46,099 bases of DNA, taken from assembly GCA_020721965.1 (NCBI GenBank), contig DYLS01000029.1, positions 1-46,099 of the forward strand, given 5' to 3'. The notes beneath the pieces were generated by a model. That model was given only the letters and a program-made list of their open reading frames with translations, had not been told where the DNA came from and searched no databases. This DNA comes from Blastopirellula marina (GTDB lineage Bacteria > Planctomycetota > Planctomycetia > Pirellulales > Thermoguttaceae). The translations under genes and the position numbers were made by a program. This document shows, piece by piece, positions 34,786 to 43,089 of the stretch. Position 1 is the first letter of the stretch. Each line of letters opens with the position of its first letter.

Positions 34786-35709
34786 TCAGCGTTTCCCAGA
34801 CAGCCGTTCCCGGAAAAGTTGCGACGCTCGTTGCATGGTCCGGCGCTCTTGCCGCGTCAGGCTTTCGGTGCCTTCGCGGGCAACCTTGTCGAGGATGCGA
34901 TCGACTTCCCGTTCCAGCTTTTCTAGCTCGCCATCGCCGTCGTCGTCCACATCCTCGGTAAAGGCGTCTGTTGTCGGACGACGCACCCGCAGTCGGGGTC
35001 GCCGCTGGGTCCACATGTGCCAGCGGTCGACAATGCCTTCCCAACCAATGGCCCGCAGTGCCCGGCCGAAGTTCCAGCCCTGATAGTAATACAGGGCCGC
35101 CAGGATGGCGCCAGTCAAGTGCACGGAATAGGCAATTCGGCCGTCGGTACTGACTTGCAGCGCACCCAGAATATCGGGGACGATCAGGAACAGTCCCGCA
35201 AACCAAGCGGGGACCGGCAGGAAGAAGAATAGCAAAATGGTACGGCGTGGGAAGTGCAAGCAGAAGAGCAAAAAAATACCAACCACGGCTCCCGATGCCC
35301 CAACCAGACCGAATTCGGGACTGCCGCTCAAAACATTGGTAAGAGACCAGAGGACGCCGCCCGCCACGATCAAGACCAGGTAAAGGCGGGTAAACTCCGC
35401 GCGACCGTAGAGGTTTTCGATCTCTCGGCCGAAGAACCACAACGTCAACATGTTGAAAAAGATGTGACTGAATGCCTTATCATGCGTGAATCCATAGGTC
35501 AAGAACTGCCACCATAGCCACGGCTGCCGAATGGTATCGACATGGGCAGCGGTCCAAGGGCTGATGCGGTAGTCCGTCAGGGCATCGGCCACATATACGA
35601 TGATGTTGATCAAGATGATCCAGGCGATAGCGGATTGAGGGCCACTCCATTCCGCCGGGGAATACGAGGAACGGCCAGTTCGGTAGTAGTCACGATCTTG
35701 CCAACCCAT
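34786..35709 (-). CDS. Rhomboid-family intramembrane serine protease
   Basis: A 307-residue inner-membrane protein. Six hydrophobic segments lie between about 28 and 212. The rhomboid catalytic dyad is intact: Ser139 in GASG (137-140) and His197 in AYSVHLTG; His82 and Asn86 in HIFFN complete the oxyanion motif. After a charged spacer, the C-terminus (about 262-304, ELEKLEREVDRILDKV...) matches the DUF6576-type tail seen in planctomycete and Bacteroidetes rhomboids. Substrates are unknown. The repeat C2 lies 63 bases beyond its 3' end. Confidence 0.92.
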   Translation of the reverse strand: MGWQDRDYYRTGRSSYSPAEWSGPQSAIAWIILINIIVYVADALTDYRISPWTAAHVDTIRQPWLWWQFLTYGFTHDKAFSHIFFNMLTLWFFGREIENLYGRAEFTRLYLVLIVAGGVLWSLTNVLSGSPEFGLVGASGAVVGIFLLFCLHFPRRTILLFFFLPVPAWFAGLFLIVPDILGALQVSTDGRIAYSVHLTGAILAALYYYQGWNFGRALRAIGWEGIVDRWHMWTQRRPRLRVRRPTTDAFTEDVDDDGDGELEKLEREVDRILDKVAREGTESLTRQERRTMQRASQLFRERLSGKR

Positions 35710-35908
35710 GGAATCTCATTGCTCGATAAAGCCAGCCCTCGATCCTGATACCGTGAGAGCGCATGGTCGCGCCTCGCAGCAATCCAAAGGCCGTCCTGCT
35801 GGGACCCGATGAATCGCACGCACCGGTCGGCTGCCAATTTTCAGCCGTCCAATAATTGTAGCCTACGGGCGGCCGAAAGGGGACACCAGAAAGTGCGAAT
35901 CGAGCGGG

Positions 35909-36026
35909 TAACACTACAACGCAGGGCTAGTTGCTTGGATCGACGTCTTGTGGTGATGGGACATACACCGCGCAATATATGCCGGACACATCACGCAACT
36001 AGGGGGGACTTTGCGCTGTAGGACTG
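35909..36026. repeat. Family A element, copy A7
   Basis: Reverse-oriented. Left TAACACTACAACGCAGGGC, right GACTTTGCGCTGTAGGACTG. Interior TTGCTTGGATCGACGTCTTG, TGGTGATGGGACATACACCG and CGGACACATCACGCAAC. The right end lies 22 bases from the stop codon of mnmA. Confidence 0.8.
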
Positions 36027-36048
36027 AACGTGGGCGATTGTGCCGGTT

Positions 36049-37185
36049 TTATGCGGGACGGTCCGGTCGCTCGATCCAGCCCCCCGCGATGACTCGATCC
36101 CCTTGATAGCAAACGACGGCCTGGCCCGGCGCCACGGCATAGCAGGGATTCTCGAATACGACGCGGAGACGGCGTTCCGGCAGGGCTTGAACAGTAGCGG
36201 GGACGGCTGGGGCACGATATCGAATCTTGGCGTGACAGGGGACGGCCGCCGGCGGGGGATCGATCAACCAGTTGGCCTCCCGGGCCGTAAGCTCTCGCTG
36301 TGCCAAATCATCGCGCGAGCCGAGCACGACCCGCCTGGTCTCCGGCTCCAAACGGACGACGTAATACGGCTGGCCCAGGGGGATGCCCAGCCCCTTACGC
36401 TGCCCTACCGTGAAACGTTCCCAACCGTCGTGGCGGCCCACGATACGCCCATCTGTCGTTACTACCTCGCCCGACGTGTCACGATCCCGCCGACTTCGGA
36501 CCAACGCGGCATGATCGCCGTCCGGGACAAAGCAGATTTCCTGACTATCCGGCTTTTCCGCTACCCGCAAACCAATCTTGCCGGCCAAACGGCGGATTGC
36601 GGCTTTGGAGTATTCGCCTATTGGAAAACGAACTCGGGCCAGCCGTTCCCGGGCGATCCCGAACAGGGCGTAGGACTGGTCCTTGCCCGGATCACGACCG
36701 GCAAACAGGCCCCAGGTCTTGGCCGCGGTCGGCTCAATTCGGGCATAGTGGCCAGTCGCTACGAACTCAGCCCCCCAGGTATCGGCATACTCGAACAACT
36801 TGCCGAATTTGAGCTGGTTATTGCACATGATGCACGGATTGGGCGTCCGCCCATCGGCGTATTCTCGCACGAAATATTCGATGATCGACTCGAACTCGTT
36901 CTCGAAATTGAGGACGTAGAAGGGAATGCCGAGCTGTTGGGCGACTCGTCGGGCGTCTTCCGCGTCGGCCGCGCTGCAACAGCCCTGCTTGCCCGGGCGG
37001 ACGATAGGCAGGGTTGGTGTATCGCCCTCGGCAAGGGCGTTCGCGTTCACACGGCACCCGCTCTCTGCGACGCGAATGCCGTGCCGCATGAATAGGCCGA
37101 CGACCTCGTGCCCGGCCTCCCGCAAGAGGTAGGCCGCTACGCTGCTATCGACGCCGCCGGACATCGCAAGGACTATGCGTGCCAT
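36049..37185 (-). CDS. mnmA: tRNA-specific 2-thiouridylase
   Basis: A 378-residue cytoplasmic enzyme that adds sulfur to U34 of tRNA-Lys, -Glu and -Gln (s2U) using ATP and a persulfide relay. The ATP-pyrophosphatase loop SGGVDSS is at 9-15. The two catalytic cysteines of the family are Cys118 in NPCIMCNNQLKFG (116-128) and Cys218 in SQEICFVPDGD. Length is normal. No ribosome binding site is visible before the ATG, but a perfect 10-bp hairpin lies 39 bases upstream. Partner TusBCDE/TusA or IscS genes are not nearby. Confidence 0.95.
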   Translation of the reverse strand: MARIVLAMSGGVDSSVAAYLLREAGHEVVGLFMRHGIRVAESGCRVNANALAEGDTPTLPIVRPGKQGCCSAADAEDARRVAQQLGIPFYVLNFENEFESIIEYFVREYADGRTPNPCIMCNNQLKFGKLFEYADTWGAEFVATGHYARIEPTAAKTWGLFAGRDPGKDQSYALFGIARERLARVRFPIGEYSKAAIRRLAGKIGLRVAEKPDSQEICFVPDGDHAALVRSRRDRDTSGEVVTTDGRIVGRHDGWERFTVGQRKGLGIPLGQPYYVVRLEPETRRVVLGSRDDLAQRELTAREANWLIDPPPAAVPCHAKIRYRAPAVPATVQALPERRLRVVFENPCYAVAPGQAVVCYQGDRVIAGGWIERPDRPA

Positions 37186-37223
37186 CGATGGAGAGAATCA
37201 ATCCAATAACCCCGGAGAAATAC

Positions 37224-37248
37224 GCAACCGGGAAGATCTCCCGGTTGC
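37224..37248. promoter_or_regulatory. Perfect hairpin in the mnmA leader region
   Basis: GCAACCGGGA (37224-37233) and TCCCGGTTGC (37239-37248) are perfect reverse complements separated by AGATC. It lies 39 bases upstream of the minus-strand mnmA start. GCAACCGGGAAAAAC recurs without the second arm near 37391. It may be an operator, a leader hairpin, or a remnant of a mobile element. Confidence 0.45.
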
Positions 37249-37666
37249 CTACTCTCATTGCACACGCCCATTGAGGCACAACGTTTAGCATTGACAGCGA
37301 CTTCTAGACGCAACGTATAGTGATGTGCAATGGCTCTGGGGCACCACAGAAAATCTAGGGGATCGGAAATCAGGGAAAATATGGGGGGGTCGGCAACCGG
37401 GAAAAACTAGGGAACCGTGCTGGCAGAAGCCCAGGCACAGGGACCAACCGTCGAGCCAGTTCACTCGTCCCGAGGCCCGATTGCATCATTGTACACCGCC
37501 CCGGCAATCCTGGGCGGGAAAAGGCTGAGTCCAATCCTGATGGCTGGTCTTAGCTGCTACCCTCTTACGAATGGCACGCCTCTTACGGATGCCACGAATG
37601 GCTAGCTGGTCGCGGATGACGCCTCCTCTGCCTCGGTCTTTGTGCATGCTTCTCACTACGCCAAGC
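37249..37666. other. Spacer, no gene seen
   Basis: Short frames only. Phrases such as GGGAAAAACTAGGG and GGGGATCGGAAATCAGGG recur loosely at 37355-37410; GCCTCTTACGGATGCCACGAATGG at about 37570 repeats ACGAATGGC. Nothing recognisable as gene or element. Confidence 0.4.
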
Positions 37667-37784
37667 TAGCACTACAGCGGAGGGTGGTTTGCCTGGCTCA
37701 ACATCTTGTGGTCTTTGAGCATATCGCCCCGCAAGATACGCTGGGCACATCATGCAATCAGCCGGATTTTGCGCTGTAGGGCTA
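37667..37784. repeat. Family A element, copy A8
   Basis: The best-bordered copy: left CTAGCACTACAGCGG, right GCGCTGTAGGGCTAG, i.e. TAG at 37667 and CTA at 37782-37784 lie symmetrically inside CTAG. The interior has ACATCTTGTGG and CCCGCAAGATACG, a nested inverted repeat. CTA 37782-37784 is the complement of the TAG stop of the minus-strand phosphohexomutase gene. Confidence 0.85.
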
Positions 37785-39140
37785 GTTCGCACTGCCGAGG
37801 AAATCGTCCACGCAATGGCGGATTTGGTCGCACAAACGATCCGTCTGCTCCTGGCTGGGCGTTTCCGCGATGACTCGAACAATCGGCTCGGTATTGCTCG
37901 GACGCAAGAGGACCCAACGATCGGGCCAGTCCAAGCGAAGCCCATCGAGGTAGTTCGGTGTGGCGTCGGAAAACCGCTCCACCAGCATTTGGTAGGCCCC
38001 CGCCAGCCTCTCCCGAGGCATCGTGAACTTAGTTTTGCGGATGGAATAACGCGGCAGGCGATCGGCGAGTGCGGCGACGGACGCATCCTCCGATGCCATG
38101 GCGTCCAGGATGCACGCCATGCCCACAAAGCTGTCCCGGACGAGGCCGACGGCGGGGTCGATCGGTCCGCCGTTACCCTCACCGCCAAAGACCGCCTCGT
38201 GTTCGAGGATCGCATCCACGACGTTTGCCTCACCCACCGCGGCGTAGTGAAACGGAACGCCGTATTTCACGGCCAGATCGCGTGACATCATACTGCTGGC
38301 GCAATTGGTTACAATCGGTCCGCGCCGCGTCTTCAAACGGTGGTCGACGCACATCGCCAGCGTGTACTCCTCGCCCAGGTACCTCCCCGAGCTATCGATA
38401 ACAGCCAGCCGATCGGCGTCGGGGTCCTGGCAGAAGCCCACGTCGGCCTGGGAGTCGCGAACGGCCTGGCAAATTCCGGCCAGGTTCTCTGCCAGGGGTT
38501 CGGGCGGATGATCGAACAGCCCGTTGGGGATGGTCCCCCGGGCAACGACCTCGCAGCCAAGTGACTCCAGCAAGGGGACTCCCAAGACCCCTCCTGCCCC
38601 GTGATTGGAATCCAGCAGCACACGGTACCGCTTGTCGCGGATGCGGTCGGCGTCCACCGTCCGAAGCACGGCCTCTGAATGCGCGCTGAGTTTGTCGGGA
38701 CAGTCCTCCAGGGTCCCCACCTTGTGGTACGGCTGCCATCCAGGGATGGAATGGGAGAAACGATGGCGGACCTCCCCGCCCAATAGGGCGGGGATGACCC
38801 TTCCTTCGGGCGAAAACAACTTGAGACCGTTGTACTCGGGTGGGTTGTGGCTGGCGGTGATTTGCACCCCTCCCGCCGCCCGATAATGCCGAACCAAAAC
38901 CCCAACCGTGGGGGTCGGGACAACATCGGCATCCAAAACGTCACGACCGCACGCCATAAGTGTTGCCTGGACGGCGCGTTGCAGCATTCGGCCGGTCGTG
39001 CGACCATCCCTCCCCACGATCATCGGGCCTGGCGGGGCAACTTCCGCCCAGGCGGCGATATAACGGATGGCAACCTCCGGGGAGAGATCCCGCCCAATTA
39101 CGCCACGCAGCCCGGATACCGAGATGATTAACTCACTCAT
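37782..39140 (-). CDS. Phosphohexomutase (phosphoglucosamine/phosphomannomutase type)
   Basis: About 452 residues from the ATG at 39138-39140; a further 30 upstream residues do not resemble the family. Alpha-D-phosphohexomutase signatures are complete: phospho-serine loop TASHNPPEYNG with Ser97, metal loop DPDADR (239-244), sugar loop GEGNGG (320-325) and phosphate loop RPSNTEP (413-419). It interconverts hexose 1- and 6-phosphates; members of this subgroup are annotated either GlmM (GlcN-6-P to GlcN-1-P) or phosphomannomutase. GEGNGG rather than the GEQSGH of GlmM makes GlmM uncertain. Its stop codon lies on the border of element A8. Confidence 0.88.
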   Translation of the reverse strand: MSELIISVSGLRGVIGRDLSPEVAIRYIAAWAEVAPPGPMIVGRDGRTTGRMLQRAVQATLMACGRDVLDADVVPTPTVGVLVRHYRAAGGVQITASHNPPEYNGLKLFSPEGRVIPALLGGEVRHRFSHSIPGWQPYHKVGTLEDCPDKLSAHSEAVLRTVDADRIRDKRYRVLLDSNHGAGGVLGVPLLESLGCEVVARGTIPNGLFDHPPEPLAENLAGICQAVRDSQADVGFCQDPDADRLAVIDSSGRYLGEEYTLAMCVDHRLKTRRGPIVTNCASSMMSRDLAVKYGVPFHYAAVGEANVVDAILEHEAVFGGEGNGGPIDPAVGLVRDSFVGMACILDAMASEDASVAALADRLPRYSIRKTKFTMPRERLAGAYQMLVERFSDATPNYLDGLRLDWPDRWVLLRPSNTEPIVRVIAETPSQEQTDRLCDQIRHCVDDFLGSAN

Positions 39141-39300
39141 GATCGAGTCAACGCCTGAATCGAGACCTTGGTGGTCAAACGTCCCACGAACCTTATTCGC
39201 AGTTCTAGCACATCCGGCGAATCTGTCCAACCCGACCCGAGAAGGCGAACCGTTCGGCCGGCAATTCCGTCTGAAAGGATGAAAGGGGTTATCGCTGGAT

Positions 39301-39477
39301 TACTGGAGTTTTGCAAGCTGTTCGCTACCCCCCCGAAAGGTGGTGACAAGCCTGACGCGTAAGCAATTGAGGTAAATCAGTAAAAGAGCGAAAGCCTTTT
39401 TCGCAGTAAACTGCCATCACCCTGCCATTTCCCGAGGGAAGTGGGAGCTTGCGAATACACGTTGCAAAAGTCCAGTC
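39301..39477. repeat. Family B element, copy B3
   Basis: Left TACTGGAGTTTTGCAAGCTG, right GTTGCAAAAGTCCAGT. The interior is the reverse complement of the B1/B2 order (AAGCCTTTTTCGCAGTAAACTG), so the copy is inverted. No reading frame of note. Confidence 0.7.
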
Positions 39478-40437
39478 TTCAGTTTCATGCCCTCTGATCG
39501 GATGGCAACGCGAGCTTCTGTTCGGACTTGCAGGAAATATGTGCAAGTTAGATGTCGTGAGTAGTTTGAGAAGAATAGGTTGAATAGCGACTTTTCAATT
39601 CCTAGGTCGATTCGGTTAGACAGTTCCCGGTACCCCTATATTGGGCGATTGGGTAGCAGATTCGGGCGTGGTCGGCTATGCTGGGATGTTGGAAGGCGTG
39701 CTATCTTGTCGCGCTTCAGCTTGCGGTGTTGGAGATGCGACGATCTTCCGGATCGGTCCGAAAACGGGTATCTTTTCCAAGGGGATTGGTAAGATTGGAT
39801 TGGTTGTTTGAGAAAGGCGGGTTGTTTATCGAAATGCGTGAGGTAATACGGAACGCGGCATCTCGTTGACGTAGGCAATGCTGACCAGGTTCCTCCCACA
39901 CACCTTCGCAGGAAGAGAATCCACATGAGCTGTGGCAACCCTCGGTTCCCTCGTCGTTTCGATCGCCCCAAGGCCATCACTTGTGAGCCGGACAAGCCGA
40001 TTCGATGCGGACGTGCGGATAGTGCCGGCAAGATTTTCGCAAGATTCCCACAGTCGAGCCATCAACGGGCACAGGCTGGGAAAAAATGGAAAATCTCGAT
40101 CTGCTATCTCGGTTAAATTGATTGCATCGCTTGCGCCTACCGGCGTAGAGCGGCGAGATTCTTCAACCTGAGGCGGCTTGTTGGCAGACCCGGCCGTCGT
40201 GGTTTCTGTTTCCAACTTTTTGCCGCACTTCTCCCCACTGCGACTGATCCTTTTCCGCGGTGGTTACTCCGCAGTGGCCGCCTTGCCAAGGTCGGCTTGC
40301 CATTGGAACCCGGTGGGCCGGAACCGCGTCCGGTCGCTTCACACGGACAAGCTTCGTTTCGACAAGCAATGGGAGGATGGCTTCGGCTGTTTATCAGGGT
40401 TCCTGCTCTGTGGCCCTCGGCTTCGCACACCTGGAGT
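39478..40437. other. About 1 kb of non-coding sequence
   Basis: A long stretch upstream of the second phosphohexomutase gene. Two overlapping minus-strand frames (about 39.6-40.0 and 39.8-40.2 kb) have no protein-like features or neighbours to support them. Composition around 39540-39860 is less GC-rich than in the genes. No element family is recognisable. It may hold a regulatory region or decayed genes. Confidence 0.4.
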
Positions 40438-40570
40438 TAGTACTGTGCCGCAAAGTCCCGCTTACTTGCAAGATTGATTGCATGATGTGGCCAGCACGTA
40501 TCGCCGGGCGTTATGTCCTATCACCACAAAATGTCGAGGCAAGCGAAGACCCCAGCCCTGGTGTATCAGG
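40438..40570. repeat. Family A element, copy A10
   Basis: Left border TAGTACTGTGCCGCAAAGTC, then TTGATTGCATGATGTGGCCA, GTATCGCCGGGCGTTATGTC and CTATCACCACAAAATGTCGA. The right end has decayed past about 40545; the nominal end is approximate. It lies about 160 bases before the downstream mutase gene. Confidence 0.65.
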
Positions 40571-40730
40571 TGCCTCTCTGCATCGTCGCAGTGCCCGGCT
40601 ACAGTAATGGATGATCTTCCTATTCGACTGGAGTTTACCCGCTGTTGATCTTGAGGGTAGATTCCGGGAGTGGGGGACGAGTACGATTTACAATTGCCCC
40701 TGAAGCGCTTGTTTTTCAAGAGGAAGAACC

Positions 40731-42557
40731 TTGGGAACCACGAACATGACGGATTGGACGCAACCGCTCGCTGCCTTGTCCCACGCCGAAAAACAGGGAA
40801 TGATCTCCGCCACCGCTGTGGCCAACATCAGGACCTGGCTCACCGAGCCACCATACGCCGCCTACGCCCCACAGGTGGCGGAAATAATCGAGCAAGGGCG
40901 CTATCGCGAGCTGAACGATCTGTTCTGGCAGGTCATTCCGTTTGGAACCGGTGGGCGGCGGGGACGCATGTTTCCCGTCGGCACCAACGCCATCAATGAT
41001 CGCACCATCGGAGAGAGCGCTCAGGGAGTGGCCGACTATATCAAGCGAGTCAGGCCGGGCAAGAAATTGTCGTGCGGTATCGCGTACGATACCCGCCACC
41101 GCTCACGCCACTTTGCCGAGTTATGTGCGGGCATCATGGCGGCCAACGGGTTCACCGTGCACTTTCTGGACCAGTTCCGTAGCACGCCGGAGATGTCGTT
41201 CCTTGTGCGCTACAAGGCGTGTGACTGCGGGATTATGGTCACCGCCAGCCACAATCCCCCCAGCGACAACGCCGTGAAGGTGTACTGGTCCAACGGAGGC
41301 CAGGTCCTTCCGCCCCATGATCGCGGCATGATCGAGTGCGTCAAGCAGGTAAAAGACATTCGCCAGATGCCGTTTGACGAAGCCCTTTCCAAAGGGTTGG
41401 TCGTGCCGTGTACGGAGGAAGTGGATGCGGCGTATGTTGCCGCGGTGGCGAAACAATCGCGGTCGGGTCCGCGCGATTTGAAAATCCTCTACTCCCCGTT
41501 GCATGGAGTGGGAGCCACGGCGGTCGTGCCGGCCCTCAAGGCCGTGGGATTCGAGTCGGTCGAAGTCTTCCAGCCACATGCAGAGCCGAACGGCGACTTT
41601 CCTAACGTCGTGGACCACATCGCGAATCCGGAGAATCCGCGGGTCTTTGATGCGATGATCGAATACGCGCAGCGTGAGGGATTCGATCTCATCCTAGCCA
41701 CCGACCCCGACGCCGATCGATTGGGCTGTGCCGCCCCGCTGGGCCTGCGCAGGGATGGCCCGTGGACCACGCTCACCGGCAATCAAATTGCCTCCCTGAT
41801 GGCGGACTACATCTTGTCGCGGACGAAGGAGGAGGGCAAGCTCACGCCGCGGCATTACATCGTCGAAACGTTGGTCACCACTCGCTTGATCGGCCGCATT
41901 GCGCACAGCTATGGGGTGCGTTCCATTGACGATTTGATGGTCGGTTTCAAATGGATCGGCGGTACGATGGACTATGAGGGGCCAGCGTCCTTCTTGCTCG
42001 GCGCCGAGGAATCGTATGGTTACCTGATAGGCGATCACGCACGAGACAAAGACGGGGCGGTCTCCGCTGTGATCCTCTGCGAGCTTGCCGCCCGACTGAA
42101 AGGGCGCGGCCTCACATTGACCATGCAACTGGACGAACTGTTCCGCCGTTACGGGGTCCACGTGGAACGGGCCTTCTCCGTCGCGATGCCCGGGGCGGAG
42201 GGCATGGCCCGCATGGCTTCCTTGATGAAAAAGTTCCGCACGTCGCCTCCCCGTCGATTGGGTGATCTGGAAGTCCTTCGGTCGGTGGACCTGAAGCAGC
42301 CGATCGGCAGCCACGACGATGAGCTTGCCCTAGCGATGGCCGCCGCCCGCTCCGGCGACGTGGTCCTCATGGAACTGGCGGGGAGTGGGAACCGCGTTGC
42401 GGTACGGCCGTCGGGAACCGAGCCGAAGTGCAAGTTCTACATGTTTGCCGCCGAGCCTCCCAATCCACAGACCGACGTGGACGCCGTTCGAAAGCACCTC
42501 GATTCGCGATTGCAGGCGATCGAGGCTGATCTGCGGGCTTTCGCGGCGGAGGCTTAG
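40731..42557 (+). CDS. Phosphoglucomutase/phosphomannomutase (PGM2-like)
   Basis: A 608-residue cytoplasmic enzyme of the large alpha-phosphohexomutase subgroup. The TTG at 40731 follows AGAGGA by six bases; an ATG at 40746 is the alternative. Signatures: N-terminal PGM2-type lead FGTGGRRGRM (71-80), active-site TASHNPPSDN with Ser173, metal loop DPDADR (325-330), sugar loop GAEESYG (424-430) and phosphate loop RPSGTEP (559-565). The GAEES-type sugar loop points to a glucose/mannose or ribose phosphate substrate and not GlcN. It is the second mutase in the window, about 1.6 kb from the first, on the other strand and not its paralogue-duplicate by length. The TAG stop is the border of element A9. 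Confidence 0.92.
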   Translation: MGTTNMTDWTQPLAALSHAEKQGMISATAVANIRTWLTEPPYAAYAPQVAEIIEQGRYRELNDLFWQVIPFGTGGRRGRMFPVGTNAINDRTIGESAQGVADYIKRVRPGKKLSCGIAYDTRHRSRHFAELCAGIMAANGFTVHFLDQFRSTPEMSFLVRYKACDCGIMVTASHNPPSDNAVKVYWSNGGQVLPPHDRGMIECVKQVKDIRQMPFDEALSKGLVVPCTEEVDAAYVAAVAKQSRSGPRDLKILYSPLHGVGATAVVPALKAVGFESVEVFQPHAEPNGDFPNVVDHIANPENPRVFDAMIEYAQREGFDLILATDPDADRLGCAAPLGLRRDGPWTTLTGNQIASLMADYILSRTKEEGKLTPRHYIVETLVTTRLIGRIAHSYGVRSIDDLMVGFKWIGGTMDYEGPASFLLGAEESYGYLIGDHARDKDGAVSAVILCELAARLKGRGLTLTMQLDELFRRYGVHVERAFSVAMPGAEGMARMASLMKKFRTSPPRRLGDLEVLRSVDLKQPIGSHDDELALAMAAARSGDVVLMELAGSGNRVAVRPSGTEPKCKFYMFAAEPPNPQTDVDAVRKHLDSRLQAIEADLRAFAAEA

Positions 42558-42672
42558 CATTCCGGCCCAAAGTTTGCCCAATTGCGTGATGTGCCCAGAA
42601 AATCTTGCGAAACGCTATGTCTCATCACCGCAAGATGTTGAGGCTAGCAAGCAACGCTGCGCTGTAGTAGTA
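42555..42672. repeat. Family A element, copy A9
   Basis: Forward copy. The left border TAG is the stop codon of the mutase gene; CCCAAAGTTTGCCCAATTGC follows, then GTGATGTGCCCAG. A perfect inner inverted repeat ATCTTGCG (42602-42609) with CGCAAGAT (42629-42636). The right end GCGCTGTAGTAGTA runs into family B copy B4. Confidence 0.8.
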
Positions 42673-42842
42673 CCCGGCCTTTTGCAACTTAGGCTCACAA
42701 TCGCCCCGCTTGCCTCGGGAGACGCTAGGGCGCACGCAGTTTCCCGCGAAAGCTCTTGCCTTGTATTCCTGGATTGTCCAGTGCTCCCATCTATCGCCCT
42801 CTCTCAGAGGGGGATCGGCCAGTTTGCGAAAGTCCAAGAGTA
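42671..42842. repeat. Family B element, copy B4
   Basis: Left TACCCGGCCTTTTGCAAC, right GTTTGCGAAAGTCCAAGAGTA, interior matching B2 (CGCGAAAGCTCTTGCCTTGT; GCCCTCTCTCAGAGGGGGA). It adjoins A9 exactly. Confidence 0.7.
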
Positions 42843-42854
42843 TGGAACCCAAGG

Positions 42855-42932
42855 TTAGCCGGGTCTCGCAGAGCGTACTATTAGCCGATACTCACAGAGC
42901 ATCCTATTAGCCGGGTCTCGCAAAGCATCCTA
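42855..42932. repeat. 26-base tandem repeat, three units
   Basis: Units 42855-42880, 42881-42906 and 42907-42932, each TTAGCCGGGTCTCGCAGAGC followed by rTmCTA, with up to four differences between units. It lies just after B4. Confidence 0.85.
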
Positions 42933-43089
42933 ATGGTAACTGCTTTTCTCTTGCTTGTTTTACGGCGTGAAAATACAATCCAGTTGGGTGGAGTGCCGGA
43001 TTTCGCTGTTTCTGCTTCGCATGGATGCGGTGGCGCGGCGCGTATCCCCGTGAAGGGCGGCTGGAACCGGCGAATGGAGGGTTCTCCAA

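Noticed and set aside
39636-40215. Two overlapping minus-strand frames of about 130 residues
   Set aside because: No recognisable domain, signal or operon partner; composition unlike neighbouring genes.
37782-42557. The two phosphohexomutase genes as a recent tandem duplication
   Set aside because: They differ in length (about 452 and 608 residues), sugar-loop motif (GEGNGG and GAEESYG) and strand, so they are old, distinct subfamilies.
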